38,638 bases of DNA, taken from Deltaproteobacteria bacterium. Lineage in GTDB: Bacteria > Desulfobacterota > DSM-4660 > Desulfatiglandales > HGW-15. The notes under the pieces are model-generated. The model had not been told where the DNA came from, ran no database searches, and saw only the letters and a program-made list of their open reading frames with translations. Positions 15,722 through 25,408 of this stretch are shown here, one piece after another (within the stretch, counting starts at the first letter, position 1; each line of letters starts with the position of its first letter). The stretch is taken from contig JAFGFY010000045.1 of the NCBI GenBank assembly GCA_016930795.1, positions 1-38,638 of the forward strand, in the 5' to 3' direction. A program made the translations under genes and the position numbers.

Positions 15722-15754
15722 AAAAAACGCCGCCTCAAATTTTGAAACGGCGTT
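15722..15754 (-). terminator. Rho-independent terminator after second hsp20
   Basis: Read on the minus strand, AACGCCG (15754-15748) pairs with CGGCGTT (15732-15726), with a second short stem inside (TTCAAA/TTTGA) and a run of T after the hairpin. It lies 30 bases after the hsp20 stop. Confidence 0.8.
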
Positions 15755-15783
15755 CTATTACTTTTCAGCTCATATGATCAATC

Positions 15784-16200
15784 TTAATGGACCGTTATCT
15801 TTTTCCGTACGCTTTCTTCGGACTTGGGAAGTGTTACCTTCAGGATACCTTTCTTGTAGGTTGTATTGATCTTGTCAGTATCCACCTTTCCGGGAATTCG
15901 GAAAGTTCTGCGAAACGGACCGGAGTACCTTTCAGCACAACGACAACTTTCATTTTTAGTTAATTCTTTTTCCTTTTCTCCCTTCACGCTGAGAATACCC
16001 CCATGATATGAGATTTCGTTTTTTTTCAGATCGATTCCTGGTAGCTCCATACTCACGATATAAGACTTTTCGGTCTCCGCGATATCCGAGGTTGGCAACC
16101 ATTCCTCACACTCCATGACATAAGGGTAAGGTTCAAACCATCGATTTAAAACGTTTCCCCAGGACCTGAAAGCGAGGTCGAATCTTGGTGTTAGCATCAT
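15784..16200 (-). CDS. Small heat-shock protein Hsp20 (second copy)
   Basis: A 138-residue alpha-crystallin chaperone. The start is ATG 16200, preceded by AAGGAGG at ideal spacing; the open frame continues 53 codons further upstream without support. The core shows 'VSMELPGIDLKKNEISY', 'GILSVKGEK' and 'NTTYKKGILKVTLPK'. It is a paralogue of the Hsp20 at 5655-6077, sharing the N-terminal CEEWLPTSDIAET block and the unusual C-x-C (NESCRCAERYSG). Two copies on opposite strands about 10 kb apart suggest duplication. It has a dedicated terminator. Confidence 0.95.
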   Translation of the reverse strand: MMLTPRFDLAFRSWGNVLNRWFEPYPYVMECEEWLPTSDIAETEKSYIVSMELPGIDLKKNEISYHGGILSVKGEKEKELTKNESCRCAERYSGPFRRTFRIPGKVDTDKINTTYKKGILKVTLPKSEESVRKKITVH

Positions 16201-16455
16201 GACCACCTCCTTTTGGCTCAACAGGTCTATACCAGCTATTGTCATTATGAAGATAACTACTACTCCTCTAAAATCAAGTGATGATAAGAGAGCACGAAAA
16301 GAAGGGAATCTCAAAGAGAATGTCTGAGGGTCTCTCACTGAGGCTGTAACTTTACCCAAATCGATTGATCGGGACTAAATAGCCCATGGATGAGAGGAAT
16401 AAGACGGAAGACAAGAATGGAAGAATATTATGGGCAGGCCTCTCCAACTCGGGCA

Positions 16456-16542
16456 TTAATCAGTACAACAATGACATGGTCTGCAACCTTCCTCCATGTC
16501 TTTTAGATCAACTTGCTCTTTAATCTGAACTTCAAGTCTCAC
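16456..16542 (-). CDS. Possible Cys-rich micro-protein
   Basis: A 28-codon frame from GTG 16542 ending in EEGCRPCHCCTD, directly preceded by AAAGGGGAGAG. Four Cys and one His in nine residues would suit a metal site. It is too short to trust on coding grounds, and the ribosome-binding site is very close to the start codon. No family is recognised. Confidence 0.25.
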   Translation of the reverse strand: MRLEVQIKEQVDLKDMEEGCRPCHCCTD

Positions 16543-16660
16543 CTCTCCCCTTTCGATAGCTTGGGGACCTTGATGTCAAACGAATTATAGTTATTTTCTA
16601 TATATAAGCACGCTTTCGTTAAGAGGGCTGACAACAAATCAATCAAAGGGAGAAGTCATC

Positions 16661-16810
16661 ATGAAAAAAAGAATCAAAGACTATACGAATCCTATGTATA
16701 TATATTGCCGAATGCGGGATTTGAGGTTCCCTAAACGAAGGGCTCTGGCCTTTGCACGTGCGTATGAGAAGTTCTTTTCAAAAATATTTCTTAAAGTTTC
16801 TTTTAGGTGA
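16661..16810 (+). CDS. Short basic protein of unknown function
   Basis: A 49-residue reading frame from ATG 16661 with AGGGAGAAG 6-8 bases upstream. It reads YTNPMYIYCRMRDLRFPKRR then ALAFARAYEKFF, a basic, aromatic-rich helical peptide. The combination of a good ribosome-binding site and a protein-like composition supports a real gene. I recall similar short proteins in Desulfobacterota genomes but cannot name a family. Confidence 0.5.
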   Translation: MKKRIKDYTNPMYIYCRMRDLRFPKRRALAFARAYEKFFSKIFLKVSFR

Positions 16811-17062
16811 AATCCGAGGTGTAGATGTATAGACCGAATATAATTATGAAATGTTCACATCTTAGAAAAAGGATTTCTATCGGGATTTTGGGAAATAATT
16901 GAACCTTAAAGAGCAAGATCAGCGGCATGTCAAGAACTGCATTTTTTCGATGTAAAAGTTAAGATTTTCCCGTACACATTGAAGCATTAGAGAGTGACAG
17001 TAAGCTTCCTCTTCGTTTAGAGTTTTTTTAAGACAAAAACAAAAGACCGAAAGGAGGAGAAC

Positions 17063-17274
17063 ATGACTGCTGAGAAGAAGTTAGGACAAAGGAGACTTAC
17101 ATTGCTGCAACTTGATGAAAACTCCGAAACGTGTCAGAGGTCTGTCGACGTCAGGTTGTATCCCGGAGCCAATTCTACGAGCATAAGCGATCTTTCCAGG
17201 AACTGGGCTTTGAAGGACTAATTGACCATCCCCCGATCCCCAAGAGCTTTGCACAGGCCTGCCATAATTACTAA
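17063..17274 (+). pseudogene. Frameshifted, truncated transposase N-terminus
   Basis: A strong ribosome-binding site (AAAGGAGGAG) precedes ATG 17063. The frame starts MTAEKKLGQRRLTLLQLDE and then, after loss of one base near 17123, continues in the next frame as LRNVSEVCRRQVVSRSQFYE and FQELGFEGLIDHPPIPKSF to a stop at 17274. This is the helix-turn-helix N-terminal domain common to transposases with a DDE integrase core. The catalytic part is missing. It is a dead remnant left by an insertion sequence between hsp20 and the efflux operon. The exact IS family (IS481-like or related) is uncertain. Confidence 0.65.
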
Positions 17275-17308
17275 AAAGCATCGGTTAGTCGGACAGCACG
17301 GTCAGGCG

Positions 17309-17340
17309 AAAAAATGGTTAAGTGATTAATCCAATCACTT
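17309..17340 (-). terminator. Probable terminator of the efflux operon
   Basis: On the minus strand, AAGTGATT (17340-17333) and AATCACTT (17327-17320) form a perfect 8-bp stem with a 5-base loop, followed after five bases by six T. It lies about 40 bases past the TolC-like stop codon. The gap before the T-run makes it imperfect. Confidence 0.5.
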
Positions 17341-17382
17341 TTGGACAAAAATGTGCATTTTTTCCTTGCCAATGGGATGGAT

Positions 17383-18942
17383 CTATAATACTCCGGCAGG
17401 ACTTTCGATACCTCGACGCTCCAGAAGCGTCCCTTGCAGGTGGTACAAATCGATGAGGGCGTTCAGATAGTCCACCATGGTTCTGGCTTCATCCAGTTTG
17501 CCGGCGGTGAATATGCTTTGAGCCGTCAACACCAGAAAGTTGGTCGATTTACCGACCCGAAATTTTTCAAGTTCCGCGTTCATGTTGATCTGCTGAAGCT
17601 CCCGGGTCACCCGGGTGGCTTCAATCAGTTGACGCGATCTTACGGCCTCCACATAAGCGGATCTCACATCGAGCGCCACGAGCTTTTCCATATTCTTGAC
17701 CGACAGTTCCATCTGCTCCCTGGTGTGCAGCGATTTTTGGTAATTGGCCTTCGCTCTCCGATTGGAAATCGGCATATTAAAGGTGAGACCGGTGCTCAGA
17801 TCATCAAAGGGGCTATTGAGATCAGGCATGGCATCGCTGAAGGACTCGGCATAGGTGCTTCTTCCATAACTGATGAAGAAATCGAGTCGCGGTAGTAGTC
17901 CATTCTTGGTCTGCTGAACATCCAGCCTTCCCTTCTCCAATGAGAGTCTCGCCTGTTGCAAATCCGACCGATACTTTAGGCCGAGCTCCTCATGAACTTC
18001 AAGGCTGTCCATGGTGTCTTCGGGAATAAACGGCGAATCCGTGGTGACCGGGTTCATGGACCACATATCCTGACCCTGGGGGTTTAAAAGGTAGAGGAAC
18101 TGCAGTCGAGCCTTTTCGTAACGGCTTTGGGCATCAATGAGCGCTTCTCGTCGGGATGCCACCGCGGCGTGCACGGCCGCAAGTTCGATTTCCGCCAGTT
18201 TTCCCACCGCCACACGTTCGTTGGACTCATTGAGCTGACGAAGCGCCAGTTCGAGGGATTCCTGCTGAATGGAAATTTCCTCCTTTGCCAGGTAAAGATT
18301 CCAATACGCTTTTTCCACCTGGGCCACCAGATTTTCCGCGACCGCCCGCAGTTCTTCCCGGGAGATTTCCACGTCGATTCTCGTCTTTCGAAGACTTGCC
18401 AGGTTGGCGCCTCTGCCGAATCCTTGAAGGAGAGACTGGGTGAGGGTCAGCGAGACATTGCCGGTGTATTGGTCCGTGTAAAGGCTTGAAATGGTGCCAC
18501 TCACCCTGGCGCCTGCCGAAAGGGTGGTCCCCGTTGAAAATGTTTTCGAAATCTCGATACTCTCCTCAGTACGCCTTGTTGTCAGGTCGACAGGCTCCGG
18601 CTGGGTCCCCAGATGCCTTTCGGACTTGGTTTCACTTCGGTTGATGGAGGCGTTTACTTCCGGATCGAAATCCGATCGGGCCGATGCCTCCGATGCCATG
18701 GCCTTTTGGGGCTCCAGGCGCTGGATGGCCAGGGTCGGATTGTTTTCCAGAGCATTCAAAATCGCATCTTCAACCCCGATTTCCAATGTCTCTCCGGCTG
18801 AAAACCCTCGAAACATGTCTTCCACCGCTTCCTCACTCTGCTGAGCATAGGACCAGATAGGAAGGAACAATAATAAAATAATGAAGTATCGAACGATCAT
18901 ACGCTCAAACCCTACATGGAAAGATCTTTGTTTTTCATCCAT
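17383..18942 (-). CDS. TolC-family outer-membrane efflux channel
   Basis: A 519-residue outer-membrane factor. A signal peptide is visible after the likely internal start Met15 ([20 protein letters not shown], cleavage after SYA). The rest shows the twin long-helix repeats of TolC proteins: '[15 protein letters not shown]', '[15 protein letters not shown]' and, in the second half, '[18 protein letters not shown]'. It provides the trimeric channel and periplasmic tunnel for the RND pump encoded just upstream. The first ATG (18942) overlaps the pump stop by 8 bases; the second (18900) gives a better signal peptide. Confidence 0.92.
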   Translation of the reverse strand: MDEKQRSFHVGFERMIVRYFIILLLFLPIWSYAQQSEEAVEDMFRGFSAGETLEIGVEDAILNALENNPTLAIQRLEPQKAMASEASARSDFDPEVNASINRSETKSERHLGTQPEPVDLTTRRTEESIEISKTFSTGTTLSAGARVSGTISSLYTDQYTGNVSLTLTQSLLQGFGRGANLASLRKTRIDVEISREELRAVAENLVAQVEKAYWNLYLAKEEISIQQESLELALRQLNESNERVAVGKLAEIELAAVHAAVASRREALIDAQSRYEKARLQFLYLLNPQGQDMWSMNPVTTDSPFIPEDTMDSLEVHEELGLKYRSDLQQARLSLEKGRLDVQQTKNGLLPRLDFFISYGRSTYAESFSDAMPDLNSPFDDLSTGLTFNMPISNRRAKANYQKSLHTREQMELSVKNMEKLVALDVRSAYVEAVRSRQLIEATRVTRELQQINMNAELEKFRVGKSTNFLVLTAQSIFTAGKLDEARTMVDYLNALIDLYHLQGTLLERRGIESPAGVL

Positions 18943-21900
18943 CAGCTTTGATTCTTCTTTTTCCCTCTCTGCCGAAAATCGAATACACCACCGGAATCAG
19001 CACCAGAGTGATCAGGCTGGAACTCAGAAGGCCTCCGATGACCACCCGGCCCATGGGCGCCTGGGTTTCTCCACCCTCTCCCCACCCGAGGGCGAGGGGG
19101 ACCAGGCCGAGACTGGTGGTAAGCGTTGTCATGATAATGGGTCTAAGCCGGCGCGAGCCGGCCAGCTTAATCGCCGAGAATAGTTCCATGCCGTGATCGC
19201 GCCGCAACTGATTGGTGGTATGCACCAGAAGGATGGCGTTGTTGACCACAATCCCCACGAGGATGATACAGCCGATGAAAGCCTGCATGCTGAAAGGAGT
19301 ATGGAAGATAATCATCACCGCTGTGACGCCGATCAGGGCCATGGGGATTGAAAACAGCACGATGAAGGGATCCTTGAAGGACTCGAACTGCCCGGCGAGC
19401 ACCATAAAGATCAGCAGAACGGCAAGAATGATCCCGACGCGAAGCTCCTGAAAGGCCTCCTGCTGCTCTTCATAATCGGCGCCGAAAAGGATCGAAAAAT
19501 CTTTTGGTATGGGAACGGCTCGAAGCGCATCGCGGATGTCTGAAATGACCGATCCCATATCCCTTCCGGTGAAATTGGCCTGAATGGAAATCATTCTCTC
19601 CTGGTCCTTTCGCTCGATGCTCACAGGTCCTTCCGTGGGCTCCGAGACCACCACGTTTCTCAGCACCACCGGCTGTCCCTGGTTGTTGACGACGGTAAGA
19701 TCCAGCAGGTCAGAGAGATTGGCCCGGTCTTCCTCGCTGAGCCGAACGAGAATGCGATATTCCTTTCCCCTCTCACGGAAATTGGAGGCGGGGGATCCGC
19801 CCACCGCCGTTTCCAGCGCCTCCCCGATGAGCGACACCGTCAACCCGAGATGGGCCGCTTTCTGACGGTCGATTCGAATGATCTGCTCCGGGCTTCCTTC
19901 ATCGCGGCTGATGTCCGTATCGGTGATGCCCGGGACCATCTGAATGACCTTGTTCACCCGTTCGGCAAGCGCTTGGGCGGTCTCGAGGTCATACCCTCGA
20001 ATCTCCACGCTGATGTCATCCGATGAGGAGCCGCTCATTCGTCTGAGCATGAAGTTCTGTCCCTGCCTGGCGGTAACAGTAACGCCGGGAAGGTTGGCCA
20101 GCCTCCGGCGCAGGTCGTTGGCCACCTGTTCGCTGCTCCGGCTGCGTTCGGCTTTGGGACCCAGATAGATGCGGATGTTCGAGGTGGCACCCCCGGAGGA
20201 CCGCCAGCCGCCTCCACCGACCTCTGAAAAAAGCGATTTCATCTCGGGCACCTCCTGCTGGATAATGCTCTCCACGCGCTCATTCACTTCAAGCAGGGGT
20301 TCCAGTTTTGTCCCAACGGCCATTTCCAGGTTGACACGAACCTCCCCCTCGTCCGAAGCGGGCATCAGTTCAACCCCGAGGAACCGTACCAGAAATATCG
20401 AAAAGATGAAGAGCAAAAGGGTAACTCCAATGACCGTTATGCGGTGCCCGAGGGCCCACTGAAGAAGAGTCTCATAGGACTGCTCCACCCTTTTGAACGC
20501 CGCTTCACTGGCCGAGTAAATTCTATGAAGACGACTTTCTCCGTCGTAATGCGTCGTCGGTGTGTAATGAAGAAACTTCGATGCAAGCATGGGCACCAGG
20601 GTGGACGCGACGAAAAGGGAACACAGAAGAGAAAAGGTGACCACATAGGCCATCTGCTGAAACATGATACCCGATACACCACGAATGAAAATGACCGGCA
20701 GAAAAACCACTAGGGTCGTCAGGGTACTGGCGAACACGGCCGTCCAGACCTGGGACGTTCCTACCTGTGCGCTTTCAATGGCATTCTCCCCCTGCTCCCG
20801 GTGACGATAGATATTCTCCAGCACCACGATGGAACTGTCCACCAGCATGCCGATGCCCAGGGCCAGACCGCCGAAGGTCATGATATTAAGAGTAAAATCG
20901 CCGAAATAGATGAGACCGAAGGTGGCAATGATGGAAATGGGGATGGCGGTGGCAATAATAATCGTGCTTGTTATATTTCTGAGCACCAGAAAAAGGACAA
21001 ACACCGCCAGAATTCCCCCCACCACCACGGAAAGCGCGACATTGTTGATGGACTGCTCGATGTATGTGGATTGATCCATGATGGTCATAATCTCGATCTG
21101 CGGAAAGTCCAGGTTGATTCTCGCAACCTCCGCCTTCACCCCTTTGGCCACCTGGACGGTGTTGGATCCGGATTGTTTGTAGATGGCGAGATTGAGTCCA
21201 TCTTTGCCGTTTATGCGGCTGACATTGGTCACCTCCTCCCATGAATCCGCCACATCCGCCACGTCCCCCACCCGAATGGCGGTGCCGTCCCGCATGGTGA
21301 TCACGGTGTTTTGAATATCACTCAGGGAACTGAACTCTCCCTGGGTCCGAATCAAGACATCCATGTCGCCCTTTTCATATACACCCGCCGGAATATTTCG
21401 GTTTTCACTACGCAGCGCCGTAATAATGGACCGGGGCGACAGGCCGAGGGCCTTGAGATTTGCGGCTTTGAGATTGACATGGATTTCCCGCCTGAAGCCG
21501 CCCCGAATGGTGGTGGAGGCTACCCCCGACACCCGCTCCAGACGGTACTGGACCTGATCTTCCATCAACTCGCGCAGATCCAAGGGATTCATATTACTCG
21601 AAACGCCGAGCTGAAGAATGGGCATGGAATTGACGTCAAACTTGAAAATTCTCGGACGTTCGATATCATCGGGCAAAATACCGATAATCCGGTCAACGCG
21701 CTCCCGAACGTCGTTGGCCGCCACATCCAAGTCCGTCCCCCAGACAAATGAGACTCTCACCCTGCTGTTGCCCTCGGATGAGGTGGAACTGATCTCCTCT
21801 ACCCCCTGAACCGCCGCCAGCGCCTCTTCGATGGGTCTTGTGATCGACTCCTCTATCTCCTGGGGCCCCACATTGCCATAGCTGGTCGTCACCGTCAGGG

Positions 21901-22030
21901 TAGGATACTCCACCTCCGGCATCATATCGATGGACAGCCTCATGAGCGATACCGTCCCAACTAGAATAATGATGACAAAAATGACCGTTGTCAGAACCGG
22001 CCGGGTGATGGATATCTTTGCAATGTTCAT
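18935..22030 (-). CDS. RND-family efflux pump (AcrB/MdtB type)
   Basis: A 1031-residue inner-membrane transporter, full length for the HAE/AcrB class. It has an N-terminal membrane helix ([20 protein letters not shown]), a porter domain, a block of six helices including '[20 protein letters not shown]', which carries the paired acidic proton-relay residue region, then a second porter and helix block ending '[20 protein letters not shown]'. The substrate could be drugs, lipids or metabolites. The sequence resembles the general multidrug (HAE1-like) class and not heavy-metal CzcA. Its start overlaps the adaptor gene by 4 bases and its stop overlaps the TolC-like gene. Confidence 0.95.
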   Translation of the reverse strand: MNIAKISITRPVLTTVIFVIIILVGTVSLMRLSIDMMPEVEYPTLTVTTSYGNVGPQEIEESITRPIEEALAAVQGVEEISSTSSEGNSRVRVSFVWGTDLDVAANDVRERVDRIIGILPDDIERPRIFKFDVNSMPILQLGVSSNMNPLDLRELMEDQVQYRLERVSGVASTTIRGGFRREIHVNLKAANLKALGLSPRSIITALRSENRNIPAGVYEKGDMDVLIRTQGEFSSLSDIQNTVITMRDGTAIRVGDVADVADSWEEVTNVSRINGKDGLNLAIYKQSGSNTVQVAKGVKAEVARINLDFPQIEIMTIMDQSTYIEQSINNVALSVVVGGILAVFVLFLVLRNITSTIIIATAIPISIIATFGLIYFGDFTLNIMTFGGLALGIGMLVDSSIVVLENIYRHREQGENAIESAQVGTSQVWTAVFASTLTTLVVFLPVIFIRGVSGIMFQQMAYVVTFSLLCSLFVASTLVPMLASKFLHYTPTTHYDGESRLHRIYSASEAAFKRVEQSYETLLQWALGHRITVIGVTLLLFIFSIFLVRFLGVELMPASDEGEVRVNLEMAVGTKLEPLLEVNERVESIIQQEVPEMKSLFSEVGGGGWRSSGGATSNIRIYLGPKAERSRSSEQVANDLRRRLANLPGVTVTARQGQNFMLRRMSGSSSDDISVEIRGYDLETAQALAERVNKVIQMVPGITDTDISRDEGSPEQIIRIDRQKAAHLGLTVSLIGEALETAVGGSPASNFRERGKEYRILVRLSEEDRANLSDLLDLTVVNNQGQPVVLRNVVVSEPTEGPVSIERKDQERMISIQANFTGRDMGSVISDIRDALRAVPIPKDFSILFGADYEEQQEAFQELRVGIILAVLLIFMVLAGQFESFKDPFIVLFSIPMALIGVTAVMIIFHTPFSMQAFIGCIILVGIVVNNAILLVHTTNQLRRDHGMELFSAIKLAGSRRLRPIIMTTLTTSLGLVPLALGWGEGGETQAPMGRVVIGGLLSSSLITLVLIPVVYSIFGREGKRRIKADG

Positions 22031-23250
22031 TTCCCTCTCCCCTCATCCGACACCGAAGAGTTGCCTCTGCCTCCTGTGGCGTTTGAGTTTTCATCTGTGA
22101 CAGGCAACAGCACCATGCTGCCGTCATCCAGCAGATGCTGGCCCAGGGTTACCACCGGGCCCTCGATTTCGGGGAAAAGAATCTCTGTCTCCGTATCTGT
22201 GACGATGCCTGCCCGTATGGCCTTGAACCGGGCGATGTGGGTACCCGAATCGGCGTCCGTTTCGACCACAAAAATGCCGTCTATACCGTCTTTTTTGACT
22301 ATAGCACTCGTGGGGACGACCTGTCGCCCAGTTTTTTCCTGCAGCATCACCGTGATGGTGGTGAACATGCCCGGCTTCAGGCGATGAGCGCGATTGTCGA
22401 CCTCCACTTCCATTTTCGCCACTCGAGACGCCTCCTGAAGCACCGGGGCAATACGCGCGATTTTTCCATTGAACATTTCCCCTGGAAATGCATCGACTTC
22501 TACTTCCGCAGGCTGGCCCACCGCGATCTGCCCGTAATCCCGTTCAATGATCGTTGCCTGAACAATCACACTGTCAATACCGATAATGGAAATGAGGGGC
22601 GAATTGGGCGAAAGCAGGGAGCCTTCGTCCACGTACCGTTCCCCCACAAATCCCGGTTCGGTGGCGGAAAGTACGGTATAACCCAGGCGAATTTCGGCGG
22701 AATTCAGCGCCGCTTTCCGCTGCTGGACCTGGGCCCTGGCCAGTTCCAGGCGTGATTTCTGTGCATCGTACGAGGTGGAAGCCACGTCCAGTTCCGACGG
22801 GGATGCAATCCCTTTCTCCTGGAGCGATCTCACCCGATCAAGTTCCTGCTTTGCCAGCTCCATCTGGCTGACGGCCTCGGCAAGGGAGGCCTGGGCGATC
22901 TTCAGGTTGGCCTCGGCTTCGAGAACCGCCTGCTGGTACTCGGCATCGTCCAGGCGGGCAATCACCTCCCCCGTATCGACCCAATCCCCTATCCGTTTGG
23001 TGATCTGGACAACCCGGCCAGACACTTTGGGAGACACGATATACTGGTAAAGTGGGTAGACCGTGCCGGTAAACTTTCGGTTCACCCGTATCATCTTGTT
23101 GCCGGCGGAAATCACTTCCACAGCGACCTGCTGTTCATCCCGCATGCCCCTGTTAAATCCCTGGTCGGATTCCGTAATAAGGAGAAAGATGCGCCATCCA
23201 AAAAATGCCAAGAACACAAAACCAACCGCAATGAATACCCTTTTTTTCAT
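22027..23250 (-). CDS. RND membrane-fusion (adaptor) protein
   Basis: A 407-residue HlyD/AcrA-like adaptor. ATG 23250, after AGGGATAATA, is preferred over an upstream in-frame start. An N-terminal signal-anchor (RVFIAVGFVFLAFFGW) is followed by a lipoyl half-motif (VSGRVVQITKRIGDWVDTGE), an alpha-helical hairpin rich in Gln/Glu/Ala (about 100-170), the second lipoyl half (TVLSATEPGFVGERYVDEGS) and beta-barrel segments. The protein bridges pump and channel in the periplasm. It is the first gene of the adaptor-pump-channel operon; all junctions overlap, so stoichiometric coupled expression is likely. Confidence 0.94.
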   Translation of the reverse strand: MKKRVFIAVGFVFLAFFGWRIFLLITESDQGFNRGMRDEQQVAVEVISAGNKMIRVNRKFTGTVYPLYQYIVSPKVSGRVVQITKRIGDWVDTGEVIARLDDAEYQQAVLEAEANLKIAQASLAEAVSQMELAKQELDRVRSLQEKGIASPSELDVASTSYDAQKSRLELARAQVQQRKAALNSAEIRLGYTVLSATEPGFVGERYVDEGSLLSPNSPLISIIGIDSVIVQATIIERDYGQIAVGQPAEVEVDAFPGEMFNGKIARIAPVLQEASRVAKMEVEVDNRAHRLKPGMFTTITVMLQEKTGRQVVPTSAIVKKDGIDGIFVVETDADSGTHIARFKAIRAGIVTDTETEILFPEIEGPVVTLGQHLLDDGSMVLLPVTDENSNATGGRGNSSVSDEGRGK

Positions 23251-23355
23251 TATTATCCCTGTATACAGCCAAAGGCGGAAATGTTTCACCGGTCGCCCTG
23301 CCGATAGAATCGCCACGGCAAGCGGCCGGGTTGTTAGGACCTGCTGAAGTGATTT

Positions 23356-23384
23356 ATGTTATGAGAACTATGCCGTAATATCAA
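23356..23384 (-). promoter_or_regulatory. Possible promoter of the efflux operon
   Basis: On the minus strand, TTGATA (23384-23379), a 17-base spacer and TAACAT (23361-23356) match sigma-70 at 5/6 and 4/6 positions, about 105 bases before the adaptor start. No regulator gene adjoins the operon. Confidence 0.4.
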
Positions 23385-23719
23385 CTACAAGTTGTCTCAA
23401 CAATATATCTAGCACCCAATAGTGAGGTTGCAGGCCTTATAAAATTCTCACAGATTACCTATGCTGCGCCTCCTCATCGGTCCGCGCCCTGCTTTTGGCC
23501 ACGGTCTATTATATTTGAGATGGCAAGCAATAGGCAAATTCAGCAAATGCATTTTCGAAATGCAATGACAAAACGCACAATTCACCGAAGTATAGACTAC
23601 CCTAACGATTCATAATAAAGCACCATCAACTGAATCCAGGTGCATATCCTCTAGAAAATCATCTCATCAAAAGGGAATCTGATAAGAGTTTAAGGAGGGA
23701 TATGTCGCATTCTCCTCTT
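23385..23719. other. Intergenic region, efflux operon to TA module
   Basis: No gene is seen in these 335 bases. A compact palindrome, TGCATTT-TCG-AAATGCA (23548-23564), could be an operator or a hairpin. Its relation to either flanking operon is unknown. Confidence 0.5.
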
Positions 23720-24391
23720 TCAACTCGCATCCTTTTCATTTCTCAGTCTATCCTGGAGAAATCTGAACCTGTTTCTAACATAGTATTCACGAATATCGTT
23801 TTCAAGGATGGAGCCGAGTTTCACCTTGAAGTCTCTTTCCTTCAGACCGGCGATCTTTTCTAGAAACACCGCTGACTCTTTCTCTTCCCTCAAAGGAATC
23901 TCCACTCCCTTTCGAGCCATGAACTCAATGTCAAAGCAATCCCTGATTTCTCCGCGCTCAATAAAGGCCTCTATCTTGTTCTTCATTGTCTGGTCCAGAG
24001 TATGGGTTTTTAAAACAACCTGTTTTGTGCTGAACTTGGAGAATGCGATGTTTTGCTGATAGTCGCAGTCCTGCACTTTTCTTCGTATTTCGATCTTCAG
24101 TCGCCTAGGATATTTGGGAGATCGCAATTCGAACAACATCGTAAAGTGCTTCATCTGAGCATCGGTCATTTCATAGTCTTTCTCAAAGGCCTGTTGAGTC
24201 TTCAAAAAAAAGTCATCCTGAGACACTTTTTTTACGAACCAGAAATCAAGATCAACTGAGTACCTGTTCAATTCATGGCAGAGCCTAAGCATCGATCCGC
24301 CACCGAAGACAAGGGGGTCAAGCATCTTAGCGCTATTCATTCTGTTCATGACCTCCATTTCAAAGACTTCATACTGCTTCAAGATATCCAT
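23720..24391 (-). CDS. abiEii: AbiEii-family nucleotidyltransferase toxin
   Basis: A 223-residue DUF1814/AbiEii-type protein, the toxin half of type IV AbiE toxin-antitoxin systems. The nucleotidyltransferase signature is clear: VFGGGSMLRLCHELNRYSVD is motif I (GG-S) running into the S-x-D-x-D metal-binding pair (Asp47, Asp49). Motif III-type LKIEIRR and the later MKNKIEAFIERGEIRDCFDI (K-x7-R-x-x-D-x-x-D-like) complete the family pattern. Members transfer nucleotides to tRNA or protein targets and mediate phage abortive infection or plasmid stability. It is the second gene after its antitoxin, overlapping it by 23 bases. Confidence 0.88.
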   Translation of the reverse strand: MDILKQYEVFEMEVMNRMNSAKMLDPLVFGGGSMLRLCHELNRYSVDLDFWFVKKVSQDDFFLKTQQAFEKDYEMTDAQMKHFTMLFELRSPKYPRRLKIEIRRKVQDCDYQQNIAFSKFSTKQVVLKTHTLDQTMKNKIEAFIERGEIRDCFDIEFMARKGVEIPLREEKESAVFLEKIAGLKERDFKVKLGSILENDIREYYVRNRFRFLQDRLRNEKDAS

Positions 24392-24962
24392 GTTTCTTTA
24401 GCATCCTCCGCGTTCTTAAAGGGAATCTCCTGCTCAGCCGTTTCATTTCGATCCTATCCAGTTTTGTTGAATCCAAAGCTGGAATATCAAGAGAATAGCG
24501 GCCGTATGACATCAGGTAAAACGCGTCCAAAAGGGCTTTCTCCGGAGTCGCTATGAAATAACCGTTTTCCTTCCTGAATCCAAAATATAATCCTTCAGCG
24601 ATCTTAGAATATCGAAACGTGCTGCCGTTCAATTTGATTTGTCGTGTCCTTTTGATGGCCACCGATTCGAAGAAATCCCTCAATACCTGAGTTGTCACCT
24701 CGTAGTATTCCAAAGCGCTTGTCAGTGATATGTACGAGGGAACCTGTCCCAGATTCGCAAGCACAAACTTCTCGGTAAGCCCTGCTGCATTCCACATGTC
24801 TCGTCGCACATACAAGTTCCTCTTCATTCGCAACAGGAGACCCTGCCTAACATAACGACAGGCTGTCACCTTGGCTGAAGAAAGACTGATGTTGAAGGCC
24901 CTGGCTATTTCCTCATATCCGAAATAGAGTTTATCAATTCGGTTTAATTCTGTGAGCTTCAT
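24369..24962 (-). CDS. abiEi: AbiEi-type antitoxin / transcriptional autoregulator
   Basis: A 197-residue protein from ATG 24962 (a TTG twelve bases upstream is also open). The N-terminal winged-helix part is 'FGYEEIARAFNISLSSAKVTACRYVRQGLLLRMKRNLYV' in the order helix, turn, helix, wing (quoted here as family-diagnostic pieces: EEIARAFN, RYVRQGLL). The C-terminal half has 'SYISLTSALEYY' and 'TPEKALLDAFYL', typical of AbiEi. In this family the N-terminal domain binds promoter repeats and represses its own operon, while the C-terminal domain contributes to antitoxicity. A palindrome sitting between its -35 and -10 supports autoregulation here. Confidence 0.85.
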   Translation of the reverse strand: MKLTELNRIDKLYFGYEEIARAFNISLSSAKVTACRYVRQGLLLRMKRNLYVRRDMWNAAGLTEKFVLANLGQVPSYISLTSALEYYEVTTQVLRDFFESVAIKRTRQIKLNGSTFRYSKIAEGLYFGFRKENGYFIATPEKALLDAFYLMSYGRYSLDIPALDSTKLDRIEMKRLSRRFPLRTRRMLKKHGYLEAV

Positions 24963-24994
24963 CAGATATACCAAATAAACATTATTGTTAACTA

Positions 24995-25023
24995 TTTATA
25001 TCTGATAAATCAGATGCTGTCAA
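24995..25023 (-). promoter_or_regulatory. abiE promoter with palindromic operator in the spacer
   Basis: On the minus strand TTGACA (25023-25018), exactly 17 bases, then TATAAA (25000-24995): a near-consensus sigma-70 promoter. The spacer holds the palindrome ATCTGAT-TT-ATCAGAT (25015-25000), whose half-site recurs as ATCTGAT over the start codon (24967-24961). This is the expected layout for steric autorepression by the AbiEi winged helix. Confidence 0.75.
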
Positions 25024-25097
25024 TAAAAAGATCATCGAAGACATGCAAGGAACATATTCTTACAGAATGAGAAGTGGACCCCCACTCTTTTCTTTCC

Positions 25098-25155
25098 TTG
25101 ACAGCTTCATTTCTGAGGCATAATATGACTCATAACAACTTATGAGATGACTCAT
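25098..25155 (+). promoter_or_regulatory. vapBC promoter and operator
   Basis: TTGACA (25098-25103), a 17-base spacer and TAATAT (25121-25126) form a promoter facing the antitoxin gene. Immediately downstream lies the inverted repeat CTCATAA-CAAC-TTATGAG (25129-25146), and TGACTCAT occurs twice (25126-25133 and 25148-25155), the second overlapping the ATG. The transcript would have a very short leader and no Shine-Dalgarno. RHH antitoxins typically bind such repeats. Confidence 0.65.
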
Positions 25156-25408
25156 GGGGCAGATTACACTGCGAGGGCTTGACCCGGAAGTGGAAAAAGA
25201 GGTACGCAAGATATCCAAAATAACCAAGAAGTCAATCAATCGTGTCATTCAAGAGATAATTTACAAACATTCGGGGATCAATCAGAAACGTGGAACCGCA
25301 TCAAACTCACTCAAGAAGCTCGCAGGGGGCTGGTCGGAAGAGGATGCCTCCAGGTTTTTTGAAACCATTAAATCCTGCGAGCAGATTGACGAGGATATGT
25401 GGAAATGA
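25154..25408 (+). CDS. vapB: VapB-like ribbon-helix-helix antitoxin
   Basis: An 84-residue antitoxin. The N-terminus has the RHH pattern: strand QITLRGLDP, helix 'EVEKEVRKISKITKKS', turn, helix 'INRVIQEIIYKH'. The acidic, Trp-containing C-terminal tail (AGGWSEEDASRFFETIKSCE) is the kind that wraps a PIN toxin. The ATG at 25154 lies about 20-30 bases from the predicted transcription start and lacks a ribosome-binding site, so initiation may be close to leaderless. The stop overlaps the toxin ATG (ATGA), the standard coupling in VapBC modules. Confidence 0.88.
   Translation: MGQITLRGLDPEVEKEVRKISKITKKSINRVIQEIIYKHSGINQKRGTASNSLKKLAGGWSEEDASRFFETIKSCEQIDEDMWK

Larger units (their letters stand above)
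15322..15783. other. Gene-poor region with repeat copy B and terminator
   Basis: These 462 bases contain dispersed-repeat copy B (15396-15417) and the hsp20 terminator (15722-15754). Short open frames on the minus strand between 15415 and 15674 have no ribosome-binding sites or recognisable motifs, and I consider them chance frames. Confidence 0.6.

Noticed and set aside
18948-23347. Plus-strand open frames opposite the RND operon
   Set aside because: Shadow frames of high-confidence minus-strand genes; no family features.
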